Translations under genes and position numbers: made by a program | NCBI RefSeq assembly: GCF_013267195.1 | Contig: NZ_CP053941.1 | Location: 1-64,000, forward strand | Direction of reading: 5' to 3' | Source: Halorubrum salinarum | GTDB taxonomy: Archaea; Halobacteriota; Halobacteria; Halobacteriales; Haloferacaceae | Length of the DNA stretch: 64,000 bases | In this document: positions 1 through 8,994 of the stretch, piece after piece | Layout of the letters: each line of letters begins with the position of its first letter | How positions within the stretch are numbered: the first letter of the stretch is position 1 | Notes under the pieces: model-generated | What the model saw: only the letters and a program-made list of their open reading frames with translations | The model's database searches: none | Told to the model about the DNA's origin: nothing

Positions 1-96
1 GAATCAGGTGAGATAGATCGCTACGAGTTTATTGAAGCACTTGGAGTTGAAGAGGACAATCTCAATCTTGAATCAGACGGAGACGGGCGGAGATAA
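1..96 (+). CDS. C-terminal end of a truncated acidic protein
   Basis: The first 31 codons of the window are open in frame 1 and stop at TAA (94-96). The tail is rich in Asp and Glu, as is usual for haloarchaeal proteins, and shows no recognisable motif. The start lies outside the window, so no function can be given. No gene is visible between its stop and the tRNA at 356. Confidence 0.5.
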   Translation, partial: ESGEIDRYEFIEALGVEEDNLNLESDGDGRR

Positions 97-355
97 CCCT
101 AATTTGCCAGTTTCACAATTCGTTGAGTATCACTCTGCTCGTCTGTTCGTCCGCACACAGTGTCGTCGCCTCAGGATCTAACGGTGTGACATCATAAGGC
201 ATACCTCGGGTGCGCGCGAATATCAGGCCAGATGTCAGACGGCAGCGGGGGCCGTTCAGTCACCGAACGAACACACACGCAGATGTCGGGCGCTACCGAG
301 CGCGTCGGCTCGTCGTCATGCGATCTAGGCGACTCAGTTACGTTAAACGCAAGGA

Positions 356-429
356 CGGGCCGGGCGCGATTTGAACACGCGACCGACGGATTAAGAGTCC
401 GTCGCTCTCCCTAACTGAGCTACCGGCCC
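356..429 (-). tRNA. tRNA-Lys (anticodon CTT)
   Basis: On the minus strand the 74 nt fold as a cloverleaf. The 7-bp acceptor stem GGGCCGG/CCGGCCC pairs 423-429 with 357-363. There is a D-arm with TAGCTCAGTTAG, an anticodon stem around CTCTTAA giving anticodon CTT (Lys), and a T-loop GTTCAAATC. The discriminator base is G and CCA is not encoded. No intron is seen in the anticodon loop. Confidence 0.95.
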
Positions 430-450
430 TCACCGAACTGTACCGCTGTC

Positions 451-460
451 GAGTTAAAAG
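451..460 (-). promoter_or_regulatory. TATA box of the tRNA-Lys gene
   Basis: The minus-strand sequence CTTTTAACTC lies about 25 bp before the tRNA 5' end. This is the normal archaeal TATA position and sits in a locally AT-rich stretch. Confidence 0.45.
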
Positions 461-683
461 ACCTTTTCATTCGACGACGGTCCGGGCCGGCCGAATCCCG
501 GAGGCGAGAACGGCGTCGACTGGCGTTCGCTCGGGCCGACCGATCGAAATTCCGAGGGCGGCCGACTCGACGGAGGCGACGGCACAGGAACCCCGCTCGG
601 TCACACGTTCGGGGCGCACGCATGAACCCCGCGCGGACGGTGAGAGCGCACTCGTTAAGTGTCGTGCCGCGGAAATCCCTCTA

Positions 684-2150
684 ATGAGTAGTGGGGCATC
701 CGGATCCGCGCGGACCCGATACGCCATCCTCGGCTGTGGAAGCGTCGGTCACGCGGTCGCTGAGGAACTGACCGAGCGCGGGAAGGACGTCCTCATCCTC
801 GACCGCGACGAGAGCCGGGTCGAGGCGCTCCGCGATCAAGACCTCAACGCGCGCGTCCAGGACATCGTCGAGCCGGACGTCGTCGACGAGCTCGACGACC
901 GGGACATCGTCCTGATCCTCGCGAGCGACGTGGAGGCGAACAAGGCCGCGGTCTCCGCTGTCAGGGAGACCGGCGGCGACCACTACGTCGTCGTCCGGGC
1001 CTCGGATCCCGTCAGCGAGGACGAGCTGCGCGAGCGCGGCGCGGACGTGGTGATCAACCCCTCGACGGTGATCGCCGACAGCGCGCTCCAGTCGCTGGAG
1101 ACCGGCGAGCTGGAGTACATGGCCCGCCAGCTCGCGGAGATCATCGAGGAGGGGGGCGACCGCATGGCGATCTTAACCCACGACAACCCCGAGCCGGACT
1201 CGATCGCGTCCGCCACCGCGCTCCAAGCCATCGCCGAAGCGTTCGGCGTCGACGCCGACATCATCTACTCCGGCGACGTGGGCCACCAAGAGAACCGCGC
1301 GTTCGTCAACCTCCTCGGAATCGACCTGCTCGCCCGCGGGGAGGCCCCGGCGCTCTCGGAGTACGCGACCGTCGCGGCCGTCGACCTCGCGAAGGCCGCG
1401 GCCGAGGACCTCGACCTCGACGTGTCCGTCGACATCTACCTCGACCACCTGGAATCCGAGGTGCCGTTCGACGCGCGGTTCGTCGACGTGCGCACCAACG
1501 TCTCCTCGACGTCGACGATCCTCACGAAGTACCTCCAGGAGTTCGACCAGTCGCCCTCGGAGGCGGTCGCGACCGCGCTGCTGTACGGGATCCGCGCCGA
1601 GACGCTCGACTTCAAGCGCGACACGACGCCGGCCGACCTGACCGCGGCCGCGTACCTCCACCCGTTCGCGAACCACGACACCCTCGAACAGGTGGAGTCG
1701 CCGTCGATGAGCCCGGAGACGCTGGACGTGCTCGCGGAGGCGATCCAGAACCGCGAGGTCCAGGGGAGCCACCTCTTCTCGACGGCCGGGTTCATCCGCG
1801 ATCGCGAGGCGCTCGCGCAGGCGGCCCAGCACCTCCTCAACCTGGAGGGGATCACGACGACGGCCGTGCTGGGCATCGCCGACGAGAAGATCTACCTCGC
1901 GGCCCGTTCAAAGGACATCCGACTGAACATCGGCAACGTCCTCGACGAGGCGTTCTCGGAGATGGGCGACGCCGCGGGCCACTCGACGCAGGGGTCGCTC
2001 GAGATCCCGCTCGGCATCTTCACCGGCATCGAGGCGAGCGGCGAGAACCGCGACACGCTCCTCCACCTCACCGAGGAGGCGGTCCGCCGGAAGCTGTTCG
2101 ACGCGCTCGGCGTCGAGGGCGGCAGCGGCGACGGCTCGAACGGCTCCTGA
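684..2150 (+). CDS. TrkA-N / DHH-DHHA1 phosphoesterase-like protein
   Basis: 488 aa. Residues about 11-130 form a Rossmann TrkA-N (RCK) nucleotide-binding domain with the glycine motif GCGSVG (17-22). From about 160 a DHH-type phosphoesterase domain follows: THDNPEPDS (165-173) is the Asp-rich metal motif I and a GH-containing motif follows near 199. The signature DHH triplet reads D254-H255-L256. A DHHA1-like C-terminal domain carries GHSTQGS near 432. This fusion is recurrent in haloarchaea, and DHH proteins include RecJ-type nucleases and cyclic or oligo-nucleotide phosphodiesterases, so the substrate is open. An RCK domain suggests control by NAD(H) or another nucleotide. The start was chosen as the first ATG after a TTAAG promoter-like stretch; the Rossmann fold begins at once. 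Confidence 0.85.
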   Translation: MSSGASGSARTRYAILGCGSVGHAVAEELTERGKDVLILDRDESRVEALRDQDLNARVQDIVEPDVVDELDDRDIVLILASDVEANKAAVSAVRETGGDHYVVVRASDPVSEDELRERGADVVINPSTVIADSALQSLETGELEYMARQLAEIIEEGGDRMAILTHDNPEPDSIASATALQAIAEAFGVDADIIYSGDVGHQENRAFVNLLGIDLLARGEAPALSEYATVAAVDLAKAAAEDLDLDVSVDIYLDHLESEVPFDARFVDVRTNVSSTSTILTKYLQEFDQSPSEAVATALLYGIRAETLDFKRDTTPADLTAAAYLHPFANHDTLEQVESPSMSPETLDVLAEAIQNREVQGSHLFSTAGFIRDREALAQAAQHLLNLEGITTTAVLGIADEKIYLAARSKDIRLNIGNVLDEAFSEMGDAAGHSTQGSLEIPLGIFTGIEASGENRDTLLHLTEEAVRRKLFDALGVEGGSGDGSNGS

Positions 2151-2233
2151 CCTGCCGATTCGGGACGGATCGCACCCGCGTCCCGGCGGGGTCGTTTTCC
2201 GGCTCGGTCCCGTACCTGCGACCGCCACGCCGC

Positions 2234-2443
2234 ATGTACGTTCCCGAGGAACCGCCGCCGGACTGTCCCGCCTGCGGCGACCCGTACGACTCGGTCTCCC
2301 GCCACACCGGGGGGTTCGTGGCGAACCTGCTCGACAACGAGCGCTACCAGCGGGTCTGTTTCTACCCCGCGACCGACGGTGGCGAGCCAGCTTTCGACTG
2401 CTATCACCACACGCACGCACAGGCCGGGACGGACGGCGACTGA
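2234..2443 (+). CDS. Small zinc-finger-like protein
   Basis: 69 aa. It has a CPACG knuckle near residues 11-15 and further Cys and His residues toward the C-terminus (VCFYP, DCYHHTH), consistent with one metal site. The pattern looks like conserved haloarchaeal small proteins of unknown function. It starts 83 bp after the DHH protein on the same strand. No enzymatic motif is seen. Confidence 0.6.
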   Translation: MYVPEEPPPDCPACGDPYDSVSRHTGGFVANLLDNERYQRVCFYPATDGGEPAFDCYHHTHAQAGTDGD

Positions 2444-2555
2444 CCGCGAGGAACTCGGACGGCGGCTAGCTGAGAGGAGAGAACCGACGGCGGCTGACGC
2501 CGGTAATGACGACTGACCGCGAGGGCGCAGGGCTGCCTCGGCGGTCGCGCCGCGC

Positions 2556-3530
2556 TCAGAAGTCGTCGCCTTCGGTGATCGAAGTGTACGAGCCGATCAG
2601 CGCGCCCGAGAGGTCGACGCCCTCCAGGGTGGCGCCCGTGTCGATCACGGAGTTGCGGACCTCGGAGTCGGTAATCGTCGCGTCCTCGAAGACGACCGCG
2701 CGGTCGAGCGTCGAGTCGGTCACCGTCGCGCCCGACATGACGTGGACCACGTCGCCGAGGTCGCTCCCCTCGACGGTCGCGTCGTCGGCGACGAGCGTCC
2801 CGCCGTCGAGCGCGTACTCGACCGCGTCGAGGTAGGAGTCGGCGGTGCCGATGTCGAACCACGCGCCGTCGAAGGTGAACGCGTGGACCGCGCCGCGCCG
2901 CTGGAGCCACTGGAGGAACCAGCCCGGCTCGTCCGGGTTGTTGTCGTCATCGAGATAGGTGGTGAGCTTCGGGAGCGTCTCCGCGGGGAACGCGTAGCAG
3001 GCGATGGAGACGAGCGTCGACTGCGGGTCGTCGGGCTTCTCCTGGAAGTCGACCACCTCGTCGCCGTCCAGTTGGACGAGCCCGTACGACTTCGCGCGCT
3101 CGCGGTCGCCCACGTCGTAGGCCGCCAGCGTCGGCGTCCCCTTGTCCTCGAAGAAGTCGGCGAAGTCGGCCAGATCGAAGCTGATCATGTTGTCGCCGGC
3201 GACGACGATCAGGTCGTCGTCGACGCCCTCGCGGTCGACGAGCTGTTCGAGCGCCCCCACCACGCCGAACTTCTCGTCCTCCTCGACGGTCTCCTCGACC
3301 GACAGTGTCGGCTTCTCGAACGGGCTCTCGTCGAGGTACTCGGCGAACGTGTCGGCGAAGCGCTCGTTCGTCGAGACGAACACCTCGTCGACTCGGTCGT
3401 CGGCCTCTAAGTCCTCGAATATCTCGTCGATGACGGTGTTCTCGCCCACCGGCAGGAACATCTTCGGCCGGTGTTCGGTGATCGGCCAGAGTCTGGTCGC
3501 GTAGCCACCCGCGAGTACGACGGCTTTCAT
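2556..3530 (-). CDS. Sugar-1-phosphate nucleotidyltransferase with beta-helix tail
   Basis: 324 aa. It should transfer a nucleotidyl group from NTP to a sugar 1-phosphate (RmlA/GlmU superfamily). The N-terminal signature LAGGYATRLWP with a later PKMFLPVGE binds the nucleotide. GDNMISFD is the metal-binding motif and QEKP follows in the usual place. The last ~80 residues repeat a short-period pattern typical of a left-handed beta-helix. I chose MKAVVLAGG (ATG at 3530) because the signature begins there; an in-frame ATG nine codons upstream is less likely. The sugar cannot be told from sequence; glucose 1-phosphate is the commonest substrate. It stands alone, convergent with its left neighbour. 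Confidence 0.85.
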   Translation of the reverse strand: MKAVVLAGGYATRLWPITEHRPKMFLPVGENTVIDEIFEDLEADDRVDEVFVSTNERFADTFAEYLDESPFEKPTLSVEETVEEDEKFGVVGALEQLVDREGVDDDLIVVAGDNMISFDLADFADFFEDKGTPTLAAYDVGDRERAKSYGLVQLDGDEVVDFQEKPDDPQSTLVSIACYAFPAETLPKLTTYLDDDNNPDEPGWFLQWLQRRGAVHAFTFDGAWFDIGTADSYLDAVEYALDGGTLVADDATVEGSDLGDVVHVMSGATVTDSTLDRAVVFEDATITDSEVRNSVIDTGATLEGVDLSGALIGSYTSITEGDDF

Positions 3531-3619
3531 ACCCCTCCCGTCTCGCCCCGGTGACATACCTCTTGTGCCCGCGTCGGTCGCCCCGTACGTCTTTTGAGCG
3601 CCCGCCGCGAACCCGGCGC

Positions 3620-3919
3620 ATGGAGACGACCCGCCAGCGGATCGCGGACGCGCTCCGGGAGGAGCCGCGGACGGCGAGCGACCTCGCCGAGACGCTGTCG
3701 CTGCCGACGCCGACCGTGTACGAACACCTCGACCACGTCTCGCGGTCGGTCCGAGAGGGGAACGCCGGCGGCGGCGACGCGGACGAGGAGTTCCTCGTCG
3801 CGCCGCCGACCTGCCGCGAGTGCGGGTTCGACGGCTTCGACGACCCGGTCAACGAGCCGTCGCGGTGTCCCGAGTGTAAGAGCGAGCGGATCGAGGAGCC
3901 CGCGTTCGTGATCCGGTAG
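3620..3919 (+). CDS. Winged-helix regulator with C-terminal zinc ribbon
   Basis: 99 aa. An N-terminal winged helix (about 1-45, METTRQRIADALR then LAETLSLPTPTVYEHLDHV) is followed by a two-knuckle zinc ribbon: CRECG and CPECK about 20 residues apart. This matches a conserved haloarchaeal class of small predicted DNA-binding regulators. The ATG at 3620 was chosen because the HTH begins directly after it. It is divergent from the nucleotidyltransferase, 89 bp apart, so control of that gene is possible but not shown. Confidence 0.75.
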   Translation: METTRQRIADALREEPRTASDLAETLSLPTPTVYEHLDHVSRSVREGNAGGGDADEEFLVAPPTCRECGFDGFDDPVNEPSRCPECKSERIEEPAFVIR

Positions 3920-3934
3920 GGAGACGGGGCGGCG

Positions 3935-4612
3935 TTACAGCTCGTCCAGCAGCGTCGCCGCCGCGTCGGCCGAGGAGCCCGGGCCGCGCGCGGTGATCAG
4001 GTCGCCGTCGACCGTGACGCTCGTGTCGGCGTCGAGTTCGGCGTCCCAGTCGGCGCCGGCGAGGACGACCTCGTCTTCGACCCAGTACGGGAGCTTCCGG
4101 CCGTCCGGCAGCACGTCGTCCTCGTCGACGATGTCCTCCTCCCACGCGTTCGGGAAGCCGGTCACCGAGCGGCCCTCGACGAGCGGCGTCCCGTCCGCCT
4201 CGCGGGTGAACCCGAGGATGCCGACCGCGTGACAGACGACGAGGGCGACGCCGTCGTCGCCCGCGACCGCGTCGAGCAGGAGCTGGCGGGCGTGGCGGTC
4301 CTGGTTCACGTCCCAGACGGTCCCGTGGCCGCCGGGGAGGACGACGGCGTCGTAGCCGTCGGCCTCGACCGTCGCGATCGGCTCCGGATGGTTGAGTTCG
4401 GGGTGGCCCTCGTCGACCTCGCGAAGCTCCGCGACGCGTTCCTCGCCGCCCGCGGCCTCCGGGTCGAGCGACCGCTCGTCGACGACCGGCGGCGACCCGG
4501 ACGGCGTCGCGACCGTCACGTCGACGCCCTCGCTTTCGAGCGTCGTCAGCGGCTCGATACACTCCTCGGCCCAGTACCCCTCTTCGCTCACGACGAATAG
4601 CGCGCTGGTCAT
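3935..4612 (-). CDS. DJ-1/PfpI family protein (type 1 glutamine amidotransferase fold)
   Basis: 225 aa with one DJ-1/PfpI domain. The nucleophile elbow is VVCHAVG with C127 followed by H128. LPGGHGTVWD (92-101) supplies the conserved glycine turn, and an early acidic residue (E17 or E19) fits the Glu that activates the cysteine in this family. Length and layout resemble the Hsp31/YhbO/HchA group, whose members act as glyoxalase III, protein deglycase or chaperone. Which activity applies cannot be decided here. It is convergent with the zinc-ribbon regulator. Confidence 0.85.
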   Translation of the reverse strand: MTSALFVVSEEGYWAEECIEPLTTLESEGVDVTVATPSGSPPVVDERSLDPEAAGGEERVAELREVDEGHPELNHPEPIATVEADGYDAVVLPGGHGTVWDVNQDRHARQLLLDAVAGDDGVALVVCHAVGILGFTREADGTPLVEGRSVTGFPNAWEEDIVDEDDVLPDGRKLPYWVEDEVVLAGADWDAELDADTSVTVDGDLITARGPGSSADAAATLLDEL

Positions 4613-4857
4613 GTGTACGCCCCCGTTGACGCCCCCGACACAAAAGGCGCCCGCGCCCGGCAGCGACGAGGGGCGGCGCTGAGTTTATAACTGACCGCAG
4701 CGGTGCGGTCGGCGCGCGCCGCCGAGCGGCCGCCCGCGGCGGCCGCGAGGTGCGCGTGCGAGGGACGCGGCGACCGGAGCGAAGCGACGGGAGCCGCGAG
4801 GCTGGGGAGGCGTGAGGCTGCGGTCGCTGTGCGGTGCGGGGCTGGGACTCAAAGGGG

Positions 4858-4962
4858 CAGCCGTGAGGACGGAGTACGGCGCAGTAAGCGCCGCAGCGAC
4901 TGAGCGAGCAACGCGAGCGACCGAGCGAGGCGCGCAACAAGCCGCGCGAGTCCTCACGGCTG
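4858..4962. repeat. Long imperfect hairpin element in an intergenic region
   Basis: The 447-bp gap 4613-5059 has no credible gene. Inside it 13 bp at 4858-4870 (CAGCCGTGAGGAC) are exactly inverted at 4950-4962, and the similarity runs a few bases further out on both sides. The ~80 bp between the arms are made of short GAGCGA/GCGAGC-like runs. A TATTTATAAGC sequence lies beyond it at about 5000-5010. It resembles a dispersed intergenic or MITE-like element rather than an operator because the arms are far apart. Confidence 0.5.
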
Positions 4963-5059
4963 GGGCTTTGGAGGAGTTCGTCGCCGCTGCGTAGTCGACT
5001 ATTTATAAGCGGCTAACCAGAAAATTCGCGGGGTTCACCGCGGTTCCGCTGCGGACGGG

Positions 5060-5629
5060 TTATTCGTCGCCCTGCGCGTCGACGATCACGACCTCGCCGT
5101 CCTCGACGGTGACGTTGATCAGCGTCTTCACGTTGTAGTCGGTGTCGTCGAGCTCGTTCGGGCCGGCCTTCTTGATCACGGCGACGACGTCGACGACCTC
5201 CGCGCCGACCTCGTCGGTGAGCGCGTCGAGGATGGCCTTCATCGTGCCGCCCGTCGAGAGCACGTCGTCGAGCACGAGCACGCGGTCGCCCTCCTCGACG
5301 TCGTTGATGTACATCTCCGACTCGGAGTAGCCGGTCTCCTGGAACAGCGGGACCTCGCCGTCGAGGCCGTACTGGCGCTTCCGGATGACGACCAGCGGGA
5401 TGTCGGTCATCAGCGAGAGCGCGGTCGAGATGTGGATCCCCATCGCCGCGGGGGTGACGATCTTGTCGACGTTCTCCAGCTCCGCCTTCCGGATGATCCG
5501 GATGACGATCTCCCGGAGCAGCTCCGGTTCGAGCATGGGGACGCCGTCGCTGATCGGGTGGACGAAGTACTGGTACTCGCCTTTCTCGATGATCGGCGCG
5601 TCGAGGAGCGACTGCCGCAACTGGTCCAT
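5060..5629 (-). CDS. hpt: Hypoxanthine/guanine-type purine phosphoribosyltransferase
   Basis: 189 aa. The type I phosphoribosyltransferase PRPP loop is clear as [13 protein letters not shown] (117-129). The N-terminus [17 protein letters not shown] and the block [16 protein letters not shown] are those of the archaeal HGPRTase-like/Apt-like family. It would salvage purine bases with PRPP into nucleotides. Base specificity (hypoxanthine/guanine or adenine) is not reliable from sequence in this family. The start at 5629 was preferred to a longer frame reaching 5707, whose extra residues do not fit the family. Confidence 0.88.
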   Translation of the reverse strand: MDQLRQSLLDAPIIEKGEYQYFVHPISDGVPMLEPELLREIVIRIIRKAELENVDKIVTPAAMGIHISTALSLMTDIPLVVIRKRQYGLDGEVPLFQETGYSESEMYINDVEEGDRVLVLDDVLSTGGTMKAILDALTDEVGAEVVDVVAVIKKAGPNELDDTDYNVKTLINVTVEDGEVVIVDAQGDE

Positions 5630-5744
5630 GTCGCGGGTACTCGGGCGGATTAATAAAGCGTGGCGATCCCCGAGTTCCGTGGAGTCCGGTGGCACGGAGC
5701 GAGGCACGGAGGTGAGCCGAAGGCGGTGGGCGGGCCGGCGCGAC

Positions 5745-6506
5745 TTACCCGCCCGTCACGTGGCGCTCCATCGCTTCGACGGTCGGACTGAGCATGTCGG
5801 TGAGTCCGCGGTCCGCGTCGGCCGCTGGGGCCCACTCCTCGGACGTCAGGTAGTCGCCGACCTCGTGGACCGTCGCGGCGTCCGCACCGCGGTAGCGGGA
5901 CACCGCCCACAGCGCCGCCGACTCCATACAGAGAGTCACGACTCCTTCATCGCGGTAGCGCTCGACCTCGGGAACCGTCTCGCGGTACATCGCGCTGGTC
6001 GTCCACGTCGTTCCGCGTGGCGTGTCGAAGCCGGCGCGCGACAGCGACGCGTCGAGTTCGTCGACGAGCGACGCGGTCGGTGTCACCGGCTCCTCCGGGG
6101 GGAGATAGTGGTGTGAGACCCCCTCGTCGCGGATGGCGTCCGTCGGGAGGATGGCGGCGTCCGGGGCGATGTCGGGCTGGAGCGCGGCGCCGCCGCCGAG
6201 CATCGCGACCGCTTCGGCCCCGGCGGCGATAACGTTCTCCGTGACGGTCGCGGTCACCGGTGCGCCGATCCCCGACTCGTGGACGGGCACGTAGCCGACC
6301 GCCTCGGAGAGCAACTCGATGTGTTGTCCCCTGACGATCTCGACACGGTCGTCGCTCTCTTCGCGTACCGCGTCAGTGAGCTCGGCCTGGTAGCCGAGCA
6401 AGACGGCCGGCGGCCCGTCAGGGAGCCCGTCGCCTTGCGTCGCGACGGCATCAGCGGGCGAGAAGAGCGCGTCGGCGTCGTACTTGTCGCCGAAGTGCGG
6501 GATCAT
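5745..6506 (-). CDS. Nucleoside phosphorylase (uridine phosphorylase-like)
   Basis: 253 aa. It belongs to the PNP/UDP phosphorylase family, which splits nucleosides with phosphate. The family signature near the C-terminus is seen as [18 protein letters not shown], where the Met-Glu binds ribose. A glycine-rich phosphate-site block reads [13 protein letters not shown]. The ATG (6506-6504) overlaps the TGA of the upstream crotonase gene by 4 bp, so the two are translationally coupled. It lies 115 bp from the phosphoribosyltransferase, in line with a nucleoside/base salvage role. Confidence 0.82.
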   Translation of the reverse strand: MIPHFGDKYDADALFSPADAVATQGDGLPDGPPAVLLGYQAELTDAVREESDDRVEIVRGQHIELLSEAVGYVPVHESGIGAPVTATVTENVIAAGAEAVAMLGGGAALQPDIAPDAAILPTDAIRDEGVSHHYLPPEEPVTPTASLVDELDASLSRAGFDTPRGTTWTTSAMYRETVPEVERYRDEGVVTLCMESAALWAVSRYRGADAATVHEVGDYLTSEEWAPAADADRGLTDMLSPTVEAMERHVTGG

Positions 6507-7279
6507 TCGAACTCCGGCTCCCGTTTCTCCAAGAACGCCCGCATCCCCTCGCGCTGGTCGTGGGTGCCGAACAGGCCGGCCCACGCCCGGCGTTCGAGGG
6601 CGTGACCGGTCGCCGCCGTGCCCTCGCCGGCCGCGTTCAGCGCCTCCTTCGCGGCGCGCAGCGCGGTCGCGGGCTTCGCCGCCAGCTCGCCGGCCAGCTC
6701 GTCGATCCGGTCGTCGAACTCCTCGTCGGCGACGACCTCGCCGACGAAGCCCACCTCGGCGGCCTCGGCCGCGTCGATGCGCTCGCCGAGGAAGATCAGC
6801 CGGCGGGCCACCTCGTCGCCGACGAGGGGCGGGAGACGCTGGGTGCCGCCCCAGCCCGGGATGATGCCGAGGTCGATCTCGGTCTGCCCGAGGACGGCGC
6901 TCTCGGCCGCGACGCGGAGGTCGCAGGCCAAGGCGAGCTCGCAGCCGCCGCCGAATGCGTAGCCGTCGACCGCGGCGACCGTTGGCGCCGGGAACGACTC
7001 AATTGCGTCCGCGACGCGGTGGCCGAGCTCCGCGTACGCCTGCGCCTCCGGCGTCGACATCTCGACCATGTAGGAGATGTCGGCGCCGGCGACGAACGCC
7101 TCGTCGCCCGCGCCGGCGATCACGAGGGCGCGCGCGTCGCGGTCGGCCGCCTCGTCCAGCGCGTCCTCGATCGCTTCGAGCGTCTCGACGGTGAGCGCGT
7201 TGAGCTGTTCCGGTCGGTCGACGGTGATCGTCGCGACGCCGCGGTCGTCGACGTCGAAGGAGATGGTGTCCCGGTTCAT
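6503..7279 (-). CDS. Enoyl-CoA hydratase/isomerase (crotonase)
   Basis: 258 aa, full crotonase length. The oxyanion-hole motifs are GADIS (65-69) and GGGCE (110-114). Both catalytic glutamates of true hydratases are present, E114 and E134 (in GQTEIDLGIIPGWGGTQRL). It should add water to trans-2-enoyl-CoA in fatty- or amino-acid degradation. The downstream nucleoside phosphorylase overlaps it by 4 bp, an odd functional pairing that may only reflect compact packing. Confidence 0.9.
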   Translation of the reverse strand: MNRDTISFDVDDRGVATITVDRPEQLNALTVETLEAIEDALDEAADRDARALVIAGAGDEAFVAGADISYMVEMSTPEAQAYAELGHRVADAIESFPAPTVAAVDGYAFGGGCELALACDLRVAAESAVLGQTEIDLGIIPGWGGTQRLPPLVGDEVARRLIFLGERIDAAEAAEVGFVGEVVADEEFDDRIDELAGELAAKPATALRAAKEALNAAGEGTAATGHALERRAWAGLFGTHDQREGMRAFLEKREPEFE

Positions 7280-7369
7280 ACGGGCCCCGTCGCGGGGCGG
7301 CGTGAAAACAATTCGGCAGCCGGATCCGGAGGTCGGGAGTCGGAGCAGCCGAGCGCACTCCGGCCCCCG

Positions 7370-7591
7370 TCAGACCTCTTCGCGGCTGTCGATGCCGGTG
7401 TAGATGAACCACGCCGTCGTGTACACGCCGACGAACAGGAGGTAGCCGACGATCAGCCCCCCGAGCTGGCGGCTCGCGAGCCCGCCGGGGAGCGTCCGCG
7501 AGAGGATGCCGAGCGCGAGCACGAAGACGACGAGCGAGAACAGCCCCGAAAGGGCGTACACGCCGAGGTCAGAGGTGAGGCGGTCGCGCAC
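7370..7591 (-). CDS. Small membrane protein, two predicted helices
   Basis: 73 aa from a GTG start. There are two hydrophobic segments, about residues 12-34 and 42-64, with a charged C-terminus. Function is unknown. It is divergent from chorismate synthase. Confidence 0.6.
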   Translation of the reverse strand: MRDRLTSDLGVYALSGLFSLVVFVLALGILSRTLPGGLASRQLGGLIVGYLLFVGVYTTAWFIYTGIDSREEV

Positions 7592-7745
7592 GCTCCCACC
7601 AACGAGGTCCCGTTACATACCCCCATCGGTCGCGCGTCGGTTCGCCCCGTGGCGGGTCGTCGACCGCCGCGAGTCGTCGACCGTCGCGGGTTGGCAGCGA
7701 CCGCGGCTTGGCAGCGACCGCGACCCGTTGCGCGGATTGCAACCC

Positions 7746-7752
7746 CTATATG
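7746..7752 (+). promoter_or_regulatory. TATA box of chorismate synthase
   Basis: CTATATG lies about 26 bp before the ATG at 7774. This spacing predicts a leaderless or nearly leaderless transcript, as is common in haloarchaea. Confidence 0.5.
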
Positions 7753-7773
7753 CCCCCGGCCACACGTACCGGT

Positions 7774-8961
7774 ATGAACGGGAACCGGTTCGGCCGACTC
7801 TTCCAGCTGACGACCTACGGCGAGAGCCACGGCGACGCGATGGGCGTCACCGTCTCCGGCGTGCCCGCGGGCGTCGAGCTCGACGAGGAGGCCATCCAGG
7901 CGCAGCTTGACCGGCGCAAGCCGGGGCAGTCGATGATCACCACCTCGCGCGGCGAGCCCGACGAGGTCGTCGTCAACTCCGGCGTTCAGGACGGGTACAC
8001 CACCGGAACGCCGATCGGCATGGTGATCCAGAACAAGGACGCGCGCTCGGGGAAGTACGAGCCGTACGTCACGGCGCCGCGCCCCTCGCACGGCGACTAC
8101 ACCTACTCGGCGAAGTTCGGCACGCGCAACTGGGGCGGCGGCGGGCGCTCCTCAGCCCGGGAGACGGTGAACTGGGTCGCGGCCGGCGCCGTCGCGGAGC
8201 AGGTCCTCGACGCCTCGGACCACGACGTACAGATCAAGGCTCACGTTAACCGGATCGGTGAGGTCGAGGCCGACCCGGTGAGCTTCGAGCAGCTGCTCGA
8301 ACGCAGCGAGGAGAACGACGTGCGCTGCGCCGACCCGGACGCGGCCGCCGAGATGCAGGAGCTGATCGAGGAGTACCAGGAGAAGGGCGACTCAATCGGC
8401 GGCTCGATCTACTTCGAGTGCCGCGGCGTCCCGCGCGGGCTCGGCGCGCCGCGCTTCGACGGCTTCCCGAGCCGGCTCGGGCAGGCGATGTTCTCCATCC
8501 CGGCGACGACGGGCGTCGAGTTCGGACTCGGGAAAGGCGCCGTCGACGTGACGGGCAGCGAGCGCAACGAGGACTGGACGTTCGACGACGGCGAGTCGTT
8601 CGAGCACGTCGAGAGCGACGAGGGCGACCCGGTCCCCGTCGGCAACGACCACGGCGGCCTCCAGGGCGGGATCACGACCGGCGAGCCGATCTACGGCGAG
8701 GCGACGTGGCACGCGCCCACGTCGATCCCGAAGAAGCAGCGCTCCGCCGACTGGGAGACGGGCGAGGAGAAGGAGATCCAGGTCGTCGGCCGCCACGACC
8801 CGGTCCTCCCGCCGCGGGCGGTCCCCGTCGTCGAGGCGATGCTGTACTGTACCGTCCTCGACTTCATGCTGCTCGGCGGTCGGATCAACCCCGACCGCGT
8901 CGACGGGAACCCGGGCCAGTACGACACCGAGTACCACCCGAGCAGCCCGCGCAACGAGTAA
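7774..8961 (+). CDS. aroC: Chorismate synthase
   Basis: 395 aa. It converts 5-enolpyruvylshikimate 3-phosphate to chorismate with reduced FMN, the last step of the shikimate pathway. Signatures are present in order: FGRLFQLTTYGESHGDAMG near the N-terminus with the first catalytic histidine, GGGRSSARET in the middle with its FMN-site residues, and the C-terminal RHDPVLPPRAVPVVEAM. The start at MNGNRFG (7774) fits the family and the TATA box; an upstream in-frame ATG at 7708 precedes the TATA box. No other aro gene is nearby. Confidence 0.96.
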   Translation: MNGNRFGRLFQLTTYGESHGDAMGVTVSGVPAGVELDEEAIQAQLDRRKPGQSMITTSRGEPDEVVVNSGVQDGYTTGTPIGMVIQNKDARSGKYEPYVTAPRPSHGDYTYSAKFGTRNWGGGGRSSARETVNWVAAGAVAEQVLDASDHDVQIKAHVNRIGEVEADPVSFEQLLERSEENDVRCADPDAAAEMQELIEEYQEKGDSIGGSIYFECRGVPRGLGAPRFDGFPSRLGQAMFSIPATTGVEFGLGKGAVDVTGSERNEDWTFDDGESFEHVESDEGDPVPVGNDHGGLQGGITTGEPIYGEATWHAPTSIPKKQRSADWETGEEKEIQVVGRHDPVLPPRAVPVVEAMLYCTVLDFMLLGGRINPDRVDGNPGQYDTEYHPSSPRNE

Positions 8962-8994
8962 CGAGCGACCGGCCCCCTCCGCGGATCAGCCCGC

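Noticed and set aside
4703-4994. Short GAGCGA/GCGAGC runs as a CRISPR array
   Set aside because: Units are too short and irregular, with no constant spacer length and no cas genes in the window.
6560-7777. 405-residue plus-strand frame over the crotonase gene
   Set aside because: Mirror frame of a well-supported enzyme; no domain and basic, unlike haloarchaeal proteins.
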